Shown here: positions 1-12,244 of the stretch, one piece after another
Layout: every line of letters starts with the position of its first letter
Position numbering within the stretch: position 1 is the first letter of the stretch
From: Dioscorea cayenensis subsp. rotundata
Lineage: Eukaryota; Streptophyta; Magnoliopsida; Dioscoreales; Dioscoreaceae
Length of the DNA: 64,000 nucleotides
Direction of reading: 5' to 3'
Assembly (NCBI RefSeq): GCF_009730915.1
Contig: NC_052489.1
Coordinates: forward strand, 5,049,622 to 5,113,621
The notes under the pieces: generated by a model
Told to the model about the DNA's origin: nothing
Databases searched by the model: none
What the model saw: only the letters and a program-made list of their open reading frames with translations
Program-made: the position numbers and the translations under genes

Positions 1-885
1 TTTTCTTATATTTTTATACTCACTTTTAATGATTGAAGATCTCTTTTTATCCCTTGTTTCCAAGGTTATCACGAAACCAATTCATTAAATGTTTACCACA
101 AATATGAATCTTTTCATAAGGTGTAAGAGTCCTCGCTTAATAAATATTTACCACAAATATAAGATCTTTTGCATAAAGAGCTTTTCTCTCTCTAACTTAA
201 TAAATATTTACCTCAAATATAAAGATCTTTTGCATGAGAGAGCTTTTCTTTTTCTATTCTACTAGCTGTGTCTCTTAATAAAGCCAATGATCCTTCCAAA
301 AAAATCAAACAAAATAGGATTTTTATTCTATATATTTTTACCACCTTCACTAATATAAAACTTAATTATTATTCATAATTTTTAATTAAGTATAATTTTA
401 TTTTATTTTTTTCAATCCATTTAAACATACTTTATTTGTGAACAACTTCTCAAAGTCAAACAAAATCAATAACATATAATTAAATTATTTTTTAAGAAAT
501 GTGAACAAATTATGGTTAGGAGGTGTTATACCTCAACATACATGTGCCCTTATTCTGTGTGAAATGAGATTCAAATCTACCTCATTGACAAAAAAAAAAA
601 GAAATACATTATATATATTGAAGCCAATAGACTAATAAATTATTTACTACATAACTAACTTATAAGACATTGATATATAAATAAATTCCACAATCATACA
701 TCATAAATATATTAAGTTTAGAGTTTATTAAACTACCAAAAACATTTGGTATTTAGGGAAGAAGAAGATCCTCAAGTAGTAGCATTTGCCATGTAAAGTC
801 AGTAGGTCATATGTAGGCACTAAGTCTTAGTTCCAGGTGTCAAGAATCTATTACATACAGGGTACCATCCAAACTGGCAACACTT
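1..885. other. AT-rich 5' flank of the MADS gene
   Basis: No gene is visible here. The stretch holds a short three-copy tandem repeat (annotated separately). At about 514-600 a segment contains a box-B-like GATTCAAATC followed by an A-run; it could be a SINE remnant, but that is too weak to call. Confidence 0.5.
81..256. repeat. Three-copy tandem repeat, unit about 55-60 bp
   Basis: Three successive copies share the core TTTACCACAAATATAA-(A)GATCTTTTGCATA-AGAG. The TTAATAAATATTTACC start recurs at 137 and 197, exactly 60 bp apart, and a more diverged copy begins near 81. The copies end in T/C-rich tracts of different length. Confidence 0.75.
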
Positions 886-1061
886 GAATATATATATATT
901 TATATATATCAACCAATAACTTTCATTGTTCAACATTTGCTTCCTTTCTTTCCATTGAGTACAAAGAGAGAGAGAGAGGTCTTCTTCATCCAAACTATGT
1001 TTGGTTCTTAAGGTTTTTGTTCATTCTCATCATTTATATGTAAATAAAATCTAAGAGGAGG

Positions 1062-1063
<2 letters not shown>

Positions 1064-1113
<50 letters not shown>
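1064..1113. repeat. (GA)n microsatellite in the MADS leader
   Basis: An almost pure GA run of about 50 bases in the presumed promoter or 5' leader. Shorter GA runs lie at about 966-979 and 1525-1544, and (TA)n runs at about 1488-1503 and 1759-1789. Such GA tracts are candidate GAGA/BPC-binding sites in plants, which is an inference only. Confidence 0.85.
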
Positions 1114-1116
<3 letters not shown>

Positions 1117-1117
<1 letters not shown>

Positions 1118-1473
1118 CTCCACTGAGGTTCATTCATTTGAAGGTATATAGTTTCTGTTCATCTAATTATTACTTTGTTTCTTGTTTTGTTTCTTTGATC
1201 ATGATGTGTAGATCTATTGGTTTTTTTAAAAAAGGAGATGATCATCAAGTTGAATTTTTGTTTTTTTGTTTTTAAAGGTTGAACTATATATAAATATAAA
1301 GAGAGAGGGAGGAATGAATTATTACAGCAAGCATCTGACTTGAGTTCCCTTCACTTGACAAGGTGGTTTGTTCTTCTTTTTTTCTTTGTTTTCTATGTTT
1401 CTTGGTGCATGGATCTATTGGTTTTGTGAAAGGTTGATCATTCTCTTCATTAATTTCTATATAAGAAAAACAT

Positions 1474-1504
<31 letters not shown>

Positions 1505-1752
1505 AATTCATATATATATATGTAGAGAGAGAGAGAGAGAGAGAGGAATATTGATAAAGCATCTCACTTGAGTTCCATTTCATCTGAAGGGAGTTGAATT
1601 AATTTTCATCTTCTACATTTGTTTCTTTGTTTCTTTGTTTCTTTGTTTATTTGTTTATTTTGTTTCTTTATGCATAGATCTATTGGCTTGCCAAAGAATG
1701 AGAAGAGAAGAGACACCAAGTTCATTGATTCTTAATTTTGATCCTTTTCTTC

Positions 1753-1791
<39 letters not shown>

Positions 1792-2045
1792 GAAACATCA
1801 CACTAGAGCTCCATTTCATTTGAAGATAGCTTAATTTTCATCTTCCTTTATTTCATTCTTTTCTTTGTTTTGTGACAGTATTAATTCAAGCTGGTTGATT
1901 TCTTCAATTTTTTTTTATATAGAGGAATTAATTAATTAACAAACTATTAATTCATGTGAAGGTATCTGGTTTGCATCTTCCTTTATTAACTGTACTTTCT
2001 TTTCTTCTTTTTTTTTTGTGTCTTGATGAATAGATCTGCTGCAGG
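1117..2045 (+). repeat. Degenerate tandem repeat in the MADS 5' leader
   Basis: Four to five diverged units of about 150-265 bp follow one another. Each carries a donor-like block resembling TTCATTTGAAGGTAT (near 1130, 1350, 1580, 1815, 1950) and most carry a block resembling GATGCATAGATCTATTGG (near 1205, 1405, 1670, 2025). T-rich TTTGTTTCTTTG tracts and TA or GA runs fill the space between. The last unit ends in TGCTGCAG at 2038-2045, a good splice acceptor 29 bases before the MADS start codon. A leader intron from one of the GAAG|GTAT sites to this acceptor is plausible. Confidence 0.65.
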
Positions 2046-2074
2046 TTAATAATTAATTTTGTGAAAGGAAGAGC

Positions 2075-4381
2075 ATGGGGAGAGGGAAGATTGTGATCCG
2101 TCGGATCGATAATTCGACAAGTAGGCAAGTGACTTTCTCTAAGAGGAGGAATGGTTTACTCAAAAAGGCGAAAGAGCTTGCCATTCTTTGCGATGCCGAT
2201 ATCGGTCTTATCGTCTTCTCTAGCACCGGCAGGCTCTATGATTACTCTAGCACCAAGTATTACTTAACTCTTTCTTTCTTTCTACTTCTCAATATTTCAT
2301 GCTTTTCTTAGATGTACACCAAGTTAGATTTATATATATATATATATATGCAAGAATTTATTGATTCTAGTATTACAAATATAATACATGAAGAAGAAGA
2401 AGAAGAAGCTTAAATGTTGAGTTCTAAGGTCTATTATGAGTCCTTAAAATTATTTTCATGATGAATCTTGACTTTATATTATTCCCAAATACATTCATAT
2501 GTTAAAAAACCTAATATCTTTGTAGAGATGGTGCATTAAAAAAGAGTTTTTTTTTTTTAAAAAAAAAGGTCACATTCCATGCATTACAAAAATTGCATGA
2601 AATTAATTTCATCAATGAAGTGCTTCCTAATTTTTCTACTAATTTTTGCCCATATATTTAATGTAGTATTTATGATTTATATACTTCATATTAAAAAAAA
2701 AACCGAAGATTAAAAATATAAAGAACTTCCAAACAAAACAACACTTTCTTTGATTTCTTACATGAAAAATTCATATACCATAACGGACATATATTTCGCC
2801 AATGACCTCTTGGTCTATTGGAATAGAGTTTTTTGCATAGGGTATGAGACAGATTCAAACCTCATCATACGCAGGATGAGCGTGCAAGTACGTAGAAGTA
2901 TTAACTCCCATCTCATGTATGTATGTCCCTAACATGCTTGTCCACATTTGTCAAATTTAAAAAAAAAAAATTTCCCTTGTTTCATGTGTTATATGTCAGA
3001 AGTATAAACTATAAACACTAAGTCATAGATCATTTTCATGAACAGCATGAAGTCAATTATTGATCGATATAACAAGGCCAAAGAAGTGCATAATCAAGAG
3101 TTGAGCTTGAGTTCAGAAATTAAGGTATGATAAATTTCATATTAGCATAATTAGAATTTTGAAATATCTCATATATCTTTTAACAAAATTAACCTATGAA
3201 TTTGATCTAAATAATGAATTAATTTGATTAATCAATCTACTAAACATGCTGATATGTTTTGGTCATTAGTTTTGGCAAAAGGAGGCAACGAGCTTGAGGC
3301 AACAACTTCATAACTTGCAAGAAACTCATCGGTAAATCGCTAATTACTCTGTATTGCATAATGAATTCATCGAATATGAACATGAAATCATACAGTAATA
3401 ATCAATTTAATTTCATAACTTAAATAGTTGTAAATAAATAACCTTTAATTTTTTGCATCAAATCTCACTCTTTATATGATCATGAGTTATACGAAGAACA
3501 TTGATCACTGTTAATTCTTGCAGACAATTGCTGGGCGAAGACCTTCTCGGTTTAACTGTCAAAGATCTACAAAGCATAGAGAATCAACTTGAAATAAGTC
3601 TTCGAAATGTTCGAACAAAAAAGGTTTTCTGAAGAATCACATTATCATTAACCAATTTTTTTACTGCATTGCACCCTTTTTAATTAAACTCTGAGCACAA
3701 AATTTTGCAGGAACAAGTCTTGACTGAAGAAATCAACGAACTAAACCGAAAGGTTGAACATATATATATATATATATATATATGTATATGTATATATGTG
3801 ATATCATGTTTGATGTGATAAATTTAAGATGAATGAGAAATTGAATTCTGTTGCAGGGGAAACTAATTCAACAAGAAAATATGGAACTTTACAAGAAGGT
3901 ACAGTTTGTGTGCCAGGAAAGCATGGGATTACAAAACAAGGTGTATTAATCTTAGAAACATCATGATATATATGATTATAAAACGTTATTAATGTTGAAG
4001 TTTGTGATCATTGAAGTGAATAAGAATTGAAAAAAGTTTTTGATCATTATAGGTTTATGCAGTATGGGGATCAAATGTAGGAGTAATTACTAGAGGCTCA
4101 ATGATTCCATGTGCATTCAGTATCACTGAAGATGCTCATGTGCCAGTTCATCTTGAACTGAGCCAACCTCAACCTCAACCTCAAAAACATGGACAAGAAC
4201 AAACCGATATTTCACAAATGACGGCTCCGAAGCTTAGGTAAGTTTTTGTGCTTGATTAGAACTTAAAAATGATTTTTCTTGTTTGGTTTATTAATTGATT
4301 GATAAAAACACAGTGTTTTTACTGATATATCAATAATGCAACAGACTTCAACTGCAATGTGATGGTGCTCTTCCACTATGA
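2075..4381 (+). CDS. MIKC-type MADS-box transcription factor, AGL17/ANR1 clade
   Basis: Eight coding exons: 2075-2256, 3046-3124, 3270-3331, 3524-3623, 3711-3752, 3857-3940, 4053-4237 and 4345-4381. They join in frame to 256 codons plus stop. The first five lengths (182, 79, 62, 100, 42) are the classic MIKC-c exon sizes, which strongly supports the model. Residues 1-60 are the MADS domain (starts [12 protein letters not shown]), then the I region, a K box from [15 protein letters not shown] to about residue 170, and a C-terminal region with [12 protein letters not shown]. That tail and the doubled [12 protein letters not shown] segment are hallmarks of the AGL17 clade (rice OsMADS23/27/57 type). 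These are nuclear DNA-binding proteins acting as dimers, with members linked to nitrate response, root growth and tillering; which role applies here cannot be told. The start is the conserved MGRGK. Intron 1 (789 bp) contains a SINE. Confidence 0.95.
2797..2970 (+). mobile_element. tRNA-derived SINE in MADS intron 1 (copy 1)
   Basis: It starts CGCCAATGACC-TCTTGGTCTAT, has a box-B-like ACAGATTCAAACCTC about 55 bases in, contains GCTTGTCCACATTTG near the 3' end and finishes in an A-run at about 2959-2970. A second copy with the same head, box B and GCTTGTCCACATTT tail lies at 61358-61535 on the other strand, which supports a dispersed SINE family. No clear target duplication was found. Confidence 0.7.
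3290..3310 (+). promoter_or_regulatory. Putative miR444 target site in MADS exon 3
   Basis: This 21-nt K-box stretch contains GAGCTTGAGGCAACAACTTC. Against the complement of miR444 family members (recalled from knowledge of rice miR444) it differs at about two or three positions, mainly at the two ends, and the central cleavage region pairs. Rice AGL17-clade genes are cut by miR444 at the equivalent K-box position. Whether this host makes a matching miR444 is not visible in the window. Confidence 0.6.
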
Positions 4382-5409
4382 GAAGGTGTTGTGCAAACTT
4401 GCATTAATTAATTTGTATTTGATTTGAATTTGCTGAAGGAACTATGTATTAATTTGTTTGTGTGTTTAAGGCTTGTGTTGTAATGAAATTGAAAATTATG
4501 TGAAACTCTAGGAGGAAGAACTCAGTTGCATGCATGGTTAAAAATTAACTTGTCTTATGAAGAAGTATGGTTCATTATTAGGCATTAATAATGATTATAA
4601 GATGCATGTATTTGTATTTTGTGCACTATAAAATTTCTTGTATCCATAGTGTATATATACATTAATTATTAATTTAAATCACATGTTGGATAAGTTAATA
4701 ATTATTGATGAGGGTTTTTATGAATACTTTGATTGAATTAATTGGCCGAGTGACTTAATTAAACCTTAGGTTTTATCTATAAATAAAATTTTTAGATAAT
4801 GCTGTAATTTGTAAAAAAAAAAAATTATGTAAAATATAAGTGATTATACTAAAGGCTTTTTTGAGAAAAAAAAAATCAAAATTGTAGTTTATGCGCTTTT
4901 ATTAAAAAAAAAAGTTATGGTTAGAACATGGGTTAACAAACAGTCAAAAAGATTGTGGTAACCCAAAATCACAAGATCCTAACTGAAACTGAACTGGGGT
5001 CAAGTACATTACTATCTATAGAGTTCTTCAAGATGGTGTGGAGAAAAGATAAAGGGCTTTGTGAGGAGGGGAAGAAGAAAGGTGGTGACTAGCTTTTGTG
5101 AGAAGTAGAGGGATCTAAAGTAGGGCTTTTATTATGCTTTTGAACCTATCTTTCTTGGTTTTGAACTAGTTGGGGATGATGTTGATGGTGTGGATGTGAT
5201 GTTGCTGAGGGTCTTATGTTTTTTTTTTTTTCTATATTTTTACCATCTTATGTCTTTGAAATGCTTTATATAGTAGAATTTTTAATGTTGTATCGTGTTA
5301 TTTGTGGATTTTATGAATTTTACATTAATGTTACTACTACTTAATATGCTATATATAACCAAATTGTATATGATAGTACTCTTGATCAACATAATTCAAG
5401 TCTTTTATA
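4382..5409. other. Intergenic, MADS 3' flank
   Basis: The MADS 3' UTR probably occupies the first 100-300 bases (TGTAATGAAATTGAAAATT near 4479). The rest is AT-rich with A-runs. A slightly GC-richer patch at about 4960-5220 has no recognisable coding content. Confidence 0.5.
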
Positions 5410-5835
5410 TTTGGAAAAATTAGTTATAAACCCCTCAAAAATTTTATAATTGCATATTTACCCTCAGAAAAAATATAATTGTATATATACCCTGAAACAT
5501 ATAGGTAATTACGGATATGCCCTTATTGTTATATTCCGTTGACAGAAGTTAATCAAATTTTATTAACTATGGTTATAACTTAGATTAAAATATACAAAAA
5601 TTCTAAAATAACCCTTGTAAATGGTCATTTTATAATAATTTTTTTTCCAAGGGTATAATGGTCATTTTATATATCTGTGGTTTGTTAACAGATGGTTTTT
5701 CAACCAATTTGAACCCCAGGGGTATTTACGCAAATATATGTATTATTCAAAGATATATAAGTAATTATCTTTATTCATGCGCAAATATGTAATTTTAAAA
5801 TTATTCAGAGGTACACCTGCAAAACTCCCATATTT
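5410..5835. mobile_element. MITE-like element with imperfect terminal inverted repeats
   Basis: The left end (TTATAAACCCCTC-AAAAATTTTATAATTGCATATTTACCC) is an imperfect inverted copy of the right end (GCAAATATGTAATTTTAAAATTATTCAGAGGTAC). The interior is non-coding and repeats phrases such as GGGTATAATGGTCATTTTATA. No target duplication could be fixed, so class and exact borders are uncertain. Confidence 0.5.
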
Positions 5836-5967
5836 ATATTTCATATGAATGTTATTTGATGTGCCAATGGCATCAACTAATCGAAATATTAGCTCAGATG
5901 ATGTAGGAACAGAAGCTCCCACTAACCGTTCATAAAAATGTGGAAATAGCTGGCTTTAAGATTCTAT

Positions 5968-6339
5968 TGTTGAAAATATTTTATAAATGTAAAGAGAATA
6001 ATAAGGATAAAGAGCCAGAATATTGACCAAAAACCCTTTAAAATTCACCTCTTTCTCTTCTTCTTTCCTCTTCTTTATTTCTCTTTCTCTTTTCCTTCTC
6101 TTCTATATTTTTTACAATACATAAGGGGGTATTTATAGGTTTACAAGAGATGAATGAACGATCAGGATTGATTTGATCCGACGATCCAAAATACTCTGGT
6201 GGGTGGAATAGTAATAGTACTGGCAGCTGCTACAGTACCACATGGCAACTGCTACAGTAATATCTAGAAGGTTGTTGCAGTAATGCCGATTGCTACAGTG
6301 TTATAGCTACAATGGCATCCATTTATAATATTCATAACA
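5968..6339 (-). repeat. 3' LTR of the Copia element
   Basis: This 372-bp copy matches the LTR at 13034-13422 along its length with scattered substitutions and short indels. On the minus strand it begins TGTTATGAATATTATAAATGG and ends ATTTTCAACA. A purine-rich tract precedes it. Confidence 0.9.
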
Positions 6340-6599
6340 CTCCCCATTGGATGTCTACACCCAAAGGATATGCCTCGTTAAAACCTTGCTAGGAAAAACC
6401 CAGTGTGATAAAAACCTAGCTAAGAAAAAAGAGTACACTATCCTTGGTATATTTGAGGGTTATTGCCTCATTAAAAACCTTGCCTCAGAAAAACCCATTG
6501 TGATAAAAACCTTGACGAAGGGAAAAAGATTACAGTCTCCACCTCAAATAAATAATTTTAATTTATTTCAGAAGTACTTACATCATTGAATCTTCTCAA

Positions 6600-9500
6600 T
6601 CCAATTTTATGTATAAGTTTTTAGTGAATGCACTTGGGAAGTGATTTTGTGAATAGATCTGCTTGATTCTCATTAGATTGAATCTTTTGAACTTTTATAA
6701 CGCCTTTTTTCTGGAGATCATGAGTATAGAAAATTTTTTTTGATATATGTTTCGGTCTGTCACCTTTAATATAACCTCCTTATATCTGAGAAATACAAGC
6801 ATTGTTGTCTTCATAAATTACTGTAGCATTTGATGTAACAGTTGGTAATTTACATGATGACTGTATATGACCAATCATAGATCGCAACCACTGCATTCGG
6901 AAATTGCTTCATGTAAAGCTAGAATTTCAGCATGATTTGATGAAGTAGCTGTAAGAGTTTGTTTTGTGGAACGCCATGAGATAGTTGTACCGTTGTAAGA
7001 AAATATGTATCCAGTCTGAGATCACCCTTTGTGAGGATCAGATAGATACCTAGCATCAGCAAAGCCAGTGAGGTTGGATGAAGATTTTTGTGGATAGAAT
7101 AAGCCCATCTTTTACTTCTTTCCGGTGTCTTCATGTCGGTGTAGAGCTGTATCTTGCTAGAAGATTTACTGCAAAAGCTATACCTGGTCTTGTATTATTT
7201 GCAAGGTACATTAACGCACCAATTGCACTTAGATATAGAGTTTCTGGAGCAAGAATGATTTCTCCTTCTTCAGGTGCATGAAATGGATCTGTCTGTACAT
7301 CAAGTGCTCGGACAACCATTGGAGTACTTAATGGATAAGCCTTTTCCATACTGAATCTCTTTAGCACCTTTTCTGTATATGTTGATTGATGTACAAATAT
7401 TCCCGAAGGTAAGTGCTCGATTAGTATACCAAGATAAAATTTGATCTTTCCCAGATCTTTCATTTCAAATTCTTTTCTCAGATATGATGCTGCAATTGCA
7501 ATTTCAGAAGGAGTGCCTACAAGATTTAAATCATCCACATATACTACTATCACAATAAAACCGTTAGTAAAACTTTTAATAAACACACATAGACATATAC
7601 TATCATTTTGGTACCCTTCTTTTATAAGATATTCACTAAGACGGTTATACCACATTTTTCCAGATTGTTTTAATCCATAGAGAGATCTCTGCAATTTTAT
7701 AGAGTATAAATGTTGTTGATTTGTAATGTCTGTTATTCTATATCCTTTAGGGGTTCATATATATGTCATTTTCAAGTAATCCATATAGATATGCTGTGAC
7801 AACATCCATTAACTGCATATCTAATTTATTACTTGCTGCCATGGCAATTAAAAATCAGAAAGTAATTCCATCTATTACAGGAGAATATGTTTCTTCATAA
7901 TCAATACCAGGCATTTGAGAAAAACCTTGAGCAACCAGTCTTGCTTTGTATCTCATAATTTGATTATTTTCATTTCTTTTTCTCACGAACACCCATTTAT
8001 AACCGACTAGTTTTATCCCTTCTGGTGTTGGCACTATCGGCCCAAACACCTCTCTTTTTGATAGCGAATTTAGCTCAACTTGGATAGCTTCTTTCCATTT
8101 TGGCCAATCATTTCTTTGTTGACATTCATCAATAGATCATGGCTCTGGATCATTATCAGTATTTATTTCTATATCTGTAGCCACATTGTAGATGAATATA
8201 TTATTTATTTCGGTCTCATGCCGATTCATTCTTTGACCATCATCTACATAACAAATTGAATTTTTAATATTTTCATAAATATCATTCCCCATTGATTCTT
8301 TATTAACTTGTTCTGAGGGTTTCATAATTTCCTCTCCCTTTTTACATGGGAGATCTCTCTCTTTATTTTTCTGCTTTTTTTTTCTAGGAGCTGAATCTTT
8401 TGCGCCAATTGGTCTTCCACATTTTTGTCGTGATTTATTTTCTACTTGATTTTCTTTCAATGGAGTCTTAGGAATCTCAATTCTTGCAGGAGCATTGGTA
8501 GCTGGTATATATGATTTGGTTACCATTTTAGAATCAGTGAATGTATCTGGTATTTTATTTGCAATATTTTGTAATTTAATGATTCTTTGAACTTCAAGTT
8601 CACATTCATTGGTGCGAGGATTAGATGTATGTAATCGTGATGCATTCCAATCAATTTCTTTTGGCTTGTTTTGAATAATCATTTCTTCCCCTAATGAAGG
8701 GAACATTGATTCATCAACATGGTAATCTTTAAATCTTATAGTAAATACATCTCCCGTTAATGGTTCTAAATATCGTATAATTGAGGAAGAATCGTAACCA
8801 ACATATATACCAAGTCTGCATTGTGGACCCATTTTTGTACGATTTCGTGGTGCTATTGGCACATATAATGCACAACCAAATATTCTCATATGTGAAATAT
8901 CAGGTTCTTTACCCATAACAAGTTGGTGTGGTGAATATTCTCATATGGGTTGGTAGTGAGTCGTATCTGTATTAAAGCTGCAGCATGCAAAATAGCATGA
9001 CCCCATGCACTTGTACACAGTTTCGTTCTTAATAACATTGGATGAGCAGTAATCTGGAGTCTTTTAATTAATGACTCTGCCAACCCATTTTGGGTATGTA
9101 CATGAGCTATTGGATGATCAACATGTATTCCAACTGCCATACAATAATCATAAAATGATTTTGATGAAAAATCACCAGCATTATCAAGACGAATTGTCTT
9201 TATGGGATAATCTGTAAATTGTGCTTTAAGCCTAATAATTTGTGCCAATAGTCTTACAAAGGCTACATTTCTTATAGGCAAAAGTGAAACATGTGACTAT
9301 GTATTTGATGCATCGATTAAAACCATAAAATACCTAAATGGCTCGCATGATGGATGTATTGGTCCACATATATCTCCTTGTATTCTTTTTAAAAATTTAA
9401 GAGATTCACTAGTCACCTTAGTTGTCAAAGGTCTGGTTATTAGTTTTCCCATTTAGTATGCTGAACATGTATACTCATTATATGTTAGGATTTTATAATC

Positions 9501-10010
9501 GTTCAGTGGGTGTCCATGTAAACTAGTAACAATCCGGCACAACATAATATCACCCGGATGTACAAGTCTTTCATGCCATATTTTAAATATCTCTGGGTCA
9601 TTAAGCTTTCTGGTTAATACCGCATGTAATTTCATCACTTTGATACGTGTAAAATATAACCCTGAAGATATACAGGGAAAGCTTTCAAGTACACGTTTTT
9701 GATATGAAATAATTCGCGTAATATGAAGATATTCTTTTCTTTCTTTATCTACCATCTCTAAATGGTATCCATTGAGACGTATATCTTTAAAGTTTAGAAG
9801 GTTTCTCCTAGACTTATGGGAATAGAGAGCATTTTTCATCTGCAAGGATGTCTCATTTGGCAACATCAATGTTGTTTCTCCAGAACCTTCAATCAGGTCT
9901 GATGACCCTGCTATTGTGGCTATACATTCTTTTCTCATTGATAAGGATATAGAATATATTTTTATTAGCAAAATAGTATGCGTTGTTCCCCAATTAATAT
10001 GCATTCATCA
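6600..10010 (-). pseudogene. Copia pol remnant (integrase, RT, RNase H)
   Basis: On the minus strand, 9453-10004 carries the GAG-pre-integrase signature (WHERLVHPG). 8886-9281 holds the integrase core, with RLDNAGDFSS and a GLAESLIKRLQ motif. 8137-8916 holds the integrase tail and linker (FGCALYVPI, YVGYDSSS). 7855-8049 is the start of the reverse transcriptase (KARLVAQGFSQ). 7131-7694 is the RT core with SLYGLKQSG and the catalytic YVDD. 6600-7134 is RNase H-like and ends in the region ADLFTKSLP. The segments lie in different frames separated by stops, so no full polyprotein can be made. The host role would be retrotransposition only. Confidence 0.88.
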
Positions 10011-10464
10011 TCAGCCATATTTCTAACAAGATAAAGAAAAGAAAATATAAATTTAATATAATATTCATATTAAGACATGCTCTATAATAAAATATGCTAC
10101 ATAATAAAAAGAGCACAAAAAATTTTAGTATACTAGGAAATCTGTTACATCTAGGTATGTATTCATATTTTCAATTATAGTCTCTCTACAGAGTCATAAT
10201 ACTGGGAATATCTTAAATAGCTCAGAATTGTATTCTTGTATACTTTTAAAGTCCTGGAAACCTGAGATTTGACCAGTCATTACGTGCCTTTGGAAGATAG
10301 ACCATTTTAAGTGATCAAATCTTTCTTTCAGGGATACCCACAATTCCTGTGGATCCTCAATGGTCAAATATTTATTCTTAAGGCCATTATCAAGGTGATG
10401 GCTTATAAATATTAAGGCTTTGGTCTTATTTTCACTGGTTTCATTCTCAATCATTTTACCCAGG

Positions 10465-12244
10465 TGACACGTCCGAATATGCGTGTGTGTACCGCAAGTG
10501 CACGGGTGTCGAAGTAATAAAATACCCGGTGAGTCGGGTAGTCAAATCCACAGGGAACATGGCTACTAGTACTAACTTCTTCTCTGCTTTCTAGTCTAAT
10601 GATAAATAAAAAGGTGTGGTGATCTAATGTGCGAAGAAATGAATACCGGAGACGAATATACAAGAGTGAAATGGAGGGAGAATCTCAATCAATAAAGATA
10701 AGGTACTCGGGCAATACTCCCCCTAGGATCTAACATGAAGTTCAAGATTCGCTAAATGTTTCTAAATCGAGTCTAAAGAGTCGAGGTAATCCAAGAACAA
10801 CCGGCCCTTGCCTCCAAGCCACCGGTACTAGTCCCCTACAAGGTCTCGGCGGAGAAATCGATCAATCTCAACACCTCACACCCCATATGACCGCAATACG
10901 CTCTAGGGACACCTAAGAGTGAAACCGATTCCTAAAGATAGATCCAACCCTAATTCCCGGCGAAAGATCCCTAATCCCCTAGAAGGTCCCGGCGGAGAAA
11001 TCTCTCAATCTCACGCCTCACACCAAATATGGTTGTATAGAGTCTAAGGAATACGGAGATAGGAAACACTCAATCGGAGGGGAAAGGGGACACTCCACTA
11101 TCTCATGACTCACCCTCTCAACCCTCTTTAACCTTGAAGTTCTAACTCTAATGGAGACCTCTCTCTCATCAAAGTAACAAATCATACAAATCCAATCAAC
11201 TACAAGGATTAATAAAACAAGCAAGCAATGGGAATACAAGATTAAAACTCAAATCAACTCGGATTTAATCGAAACATAAATCAAATCAATACAAAAACAT
11301 AGATCCTAGGGTTCACATGCCCAAATACCTACTAGGGTTTAGCCCTCCATGGGGCAAGTTACAAGATAATGATTAATACAATGAAAAGCAACAAAAACAT
11401 AGAGAAAACCCCGTTGAATTCGTGATGATAGGCCATGGTGGGTAGTTCAACGTCTTGAAGGATTCCTCTCCGAAGCTAGGTTGCCGGTGGCTTCCCAAGT
11501 GCTATGATGTCAAAGAAAACTATCAAAGTTAGTGAAGAACACCCTCCAAATTGGCAAAGACCTCCTCTCCAAACCCTAGCCATCTCATCCATCAAGAGCC
11601 GCACAAAAGATGAGAAAGAATAGGGCAAAACGGCTATTTATAGGCCTTAGACCGCGTCTGTCACGTGCCCCCACATGCCCATGTGGATTTTCCACGAGCT
11701 CGTGTGGGCTGCAGGAATTTCCACGCGGGCGCGTAAACAGTAATTTTGCTATAGTGCTATTATAGTAAAATTGCTGCAGTGCTTTTGCTAGAGTACTTTG
11801 CTATATTTATTTCCATAAATGCGATCCAAACATTCTTCTCTTGAGGCCACATAGTCAGGCTCACGATTATGTGGTATGCTATAAGACTTTTGTTTATCGA
11901 CGCGTCTTGAAAGATCTTGAAATCCTCACAATGAGTAGGAATGTGAAGATGTGTGACTGCCTTTGTGCCCTTCCAAACGGTGAATTGACTTGCATATCTA
12001 TGGAAGTTGGCACACATCTCCTCATTCACAAACTCCTCTTGTGCTTTCGTCCTTGATTTGCGCAAGAACTCTCAACATAGTGCCTTAATAGCCTATCGTT
12101 GTTTCCTTTTGCATTTCCAATGTAATCACAACCTATATGTATAAAAGAATACCCAATACACGATATGAGCCATAAACCACATATAAAATGATGCTCAATG
12201 CATGTAAAACACGTATAAAAATATGTTCACTCAAGCACTTATCA
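10465..12244 (-). mobile_element. Solo LTR of a large Ty3/gypsy (Tat/Ogre-like) element, nested in Copia gag
   Basis: The 1780-bp segment begins TGACACGTCC and ends CTTATCA on +, that is TG...CA, and is flanked on both sides by the 5-bp direct repeat CCAGG (10460-10464 and 12245-12249). On the minus strand it starts TGATAAGTGCTTGAGTG and ends with CCCTGTGGATTTGACTACCC and GGTATTTTATTACTTCGAC. That 3' end is typical of Tat/Ogre/Athila LTRs that lie before a GGCGCCGTTGCC leader. No internal domain remains, so this is a solo LTR left by LTR-LTR recombination. Confidence 0.88.
10832..11079. repeat. Internal duplication in the solo LTR, period about 143 bp
   Basis: TCCCCTACAAGGTCTCGGCG at 10832 recurs as TCCCCTAGAAGGTCCCGGCG at 10975. 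Both are followed by GGAGAAATC, a CTCAC-rich stretch and a CTC-TA-GGA block. The unit is duplicated once. Confidence 0.75.

Noticed and set aside
1284..1583. 99-codon open frame on - rich in Tyr, Ile, Ser and Leu
   Set aside because: It is the translation of TA and GA microsatellites in the MADS leader.
2797..2970. tRNA gene
   Set aside because: Box A/B-like words are present but no cloverleaf can be formed; the A-tail and second copy indicate a SINE.
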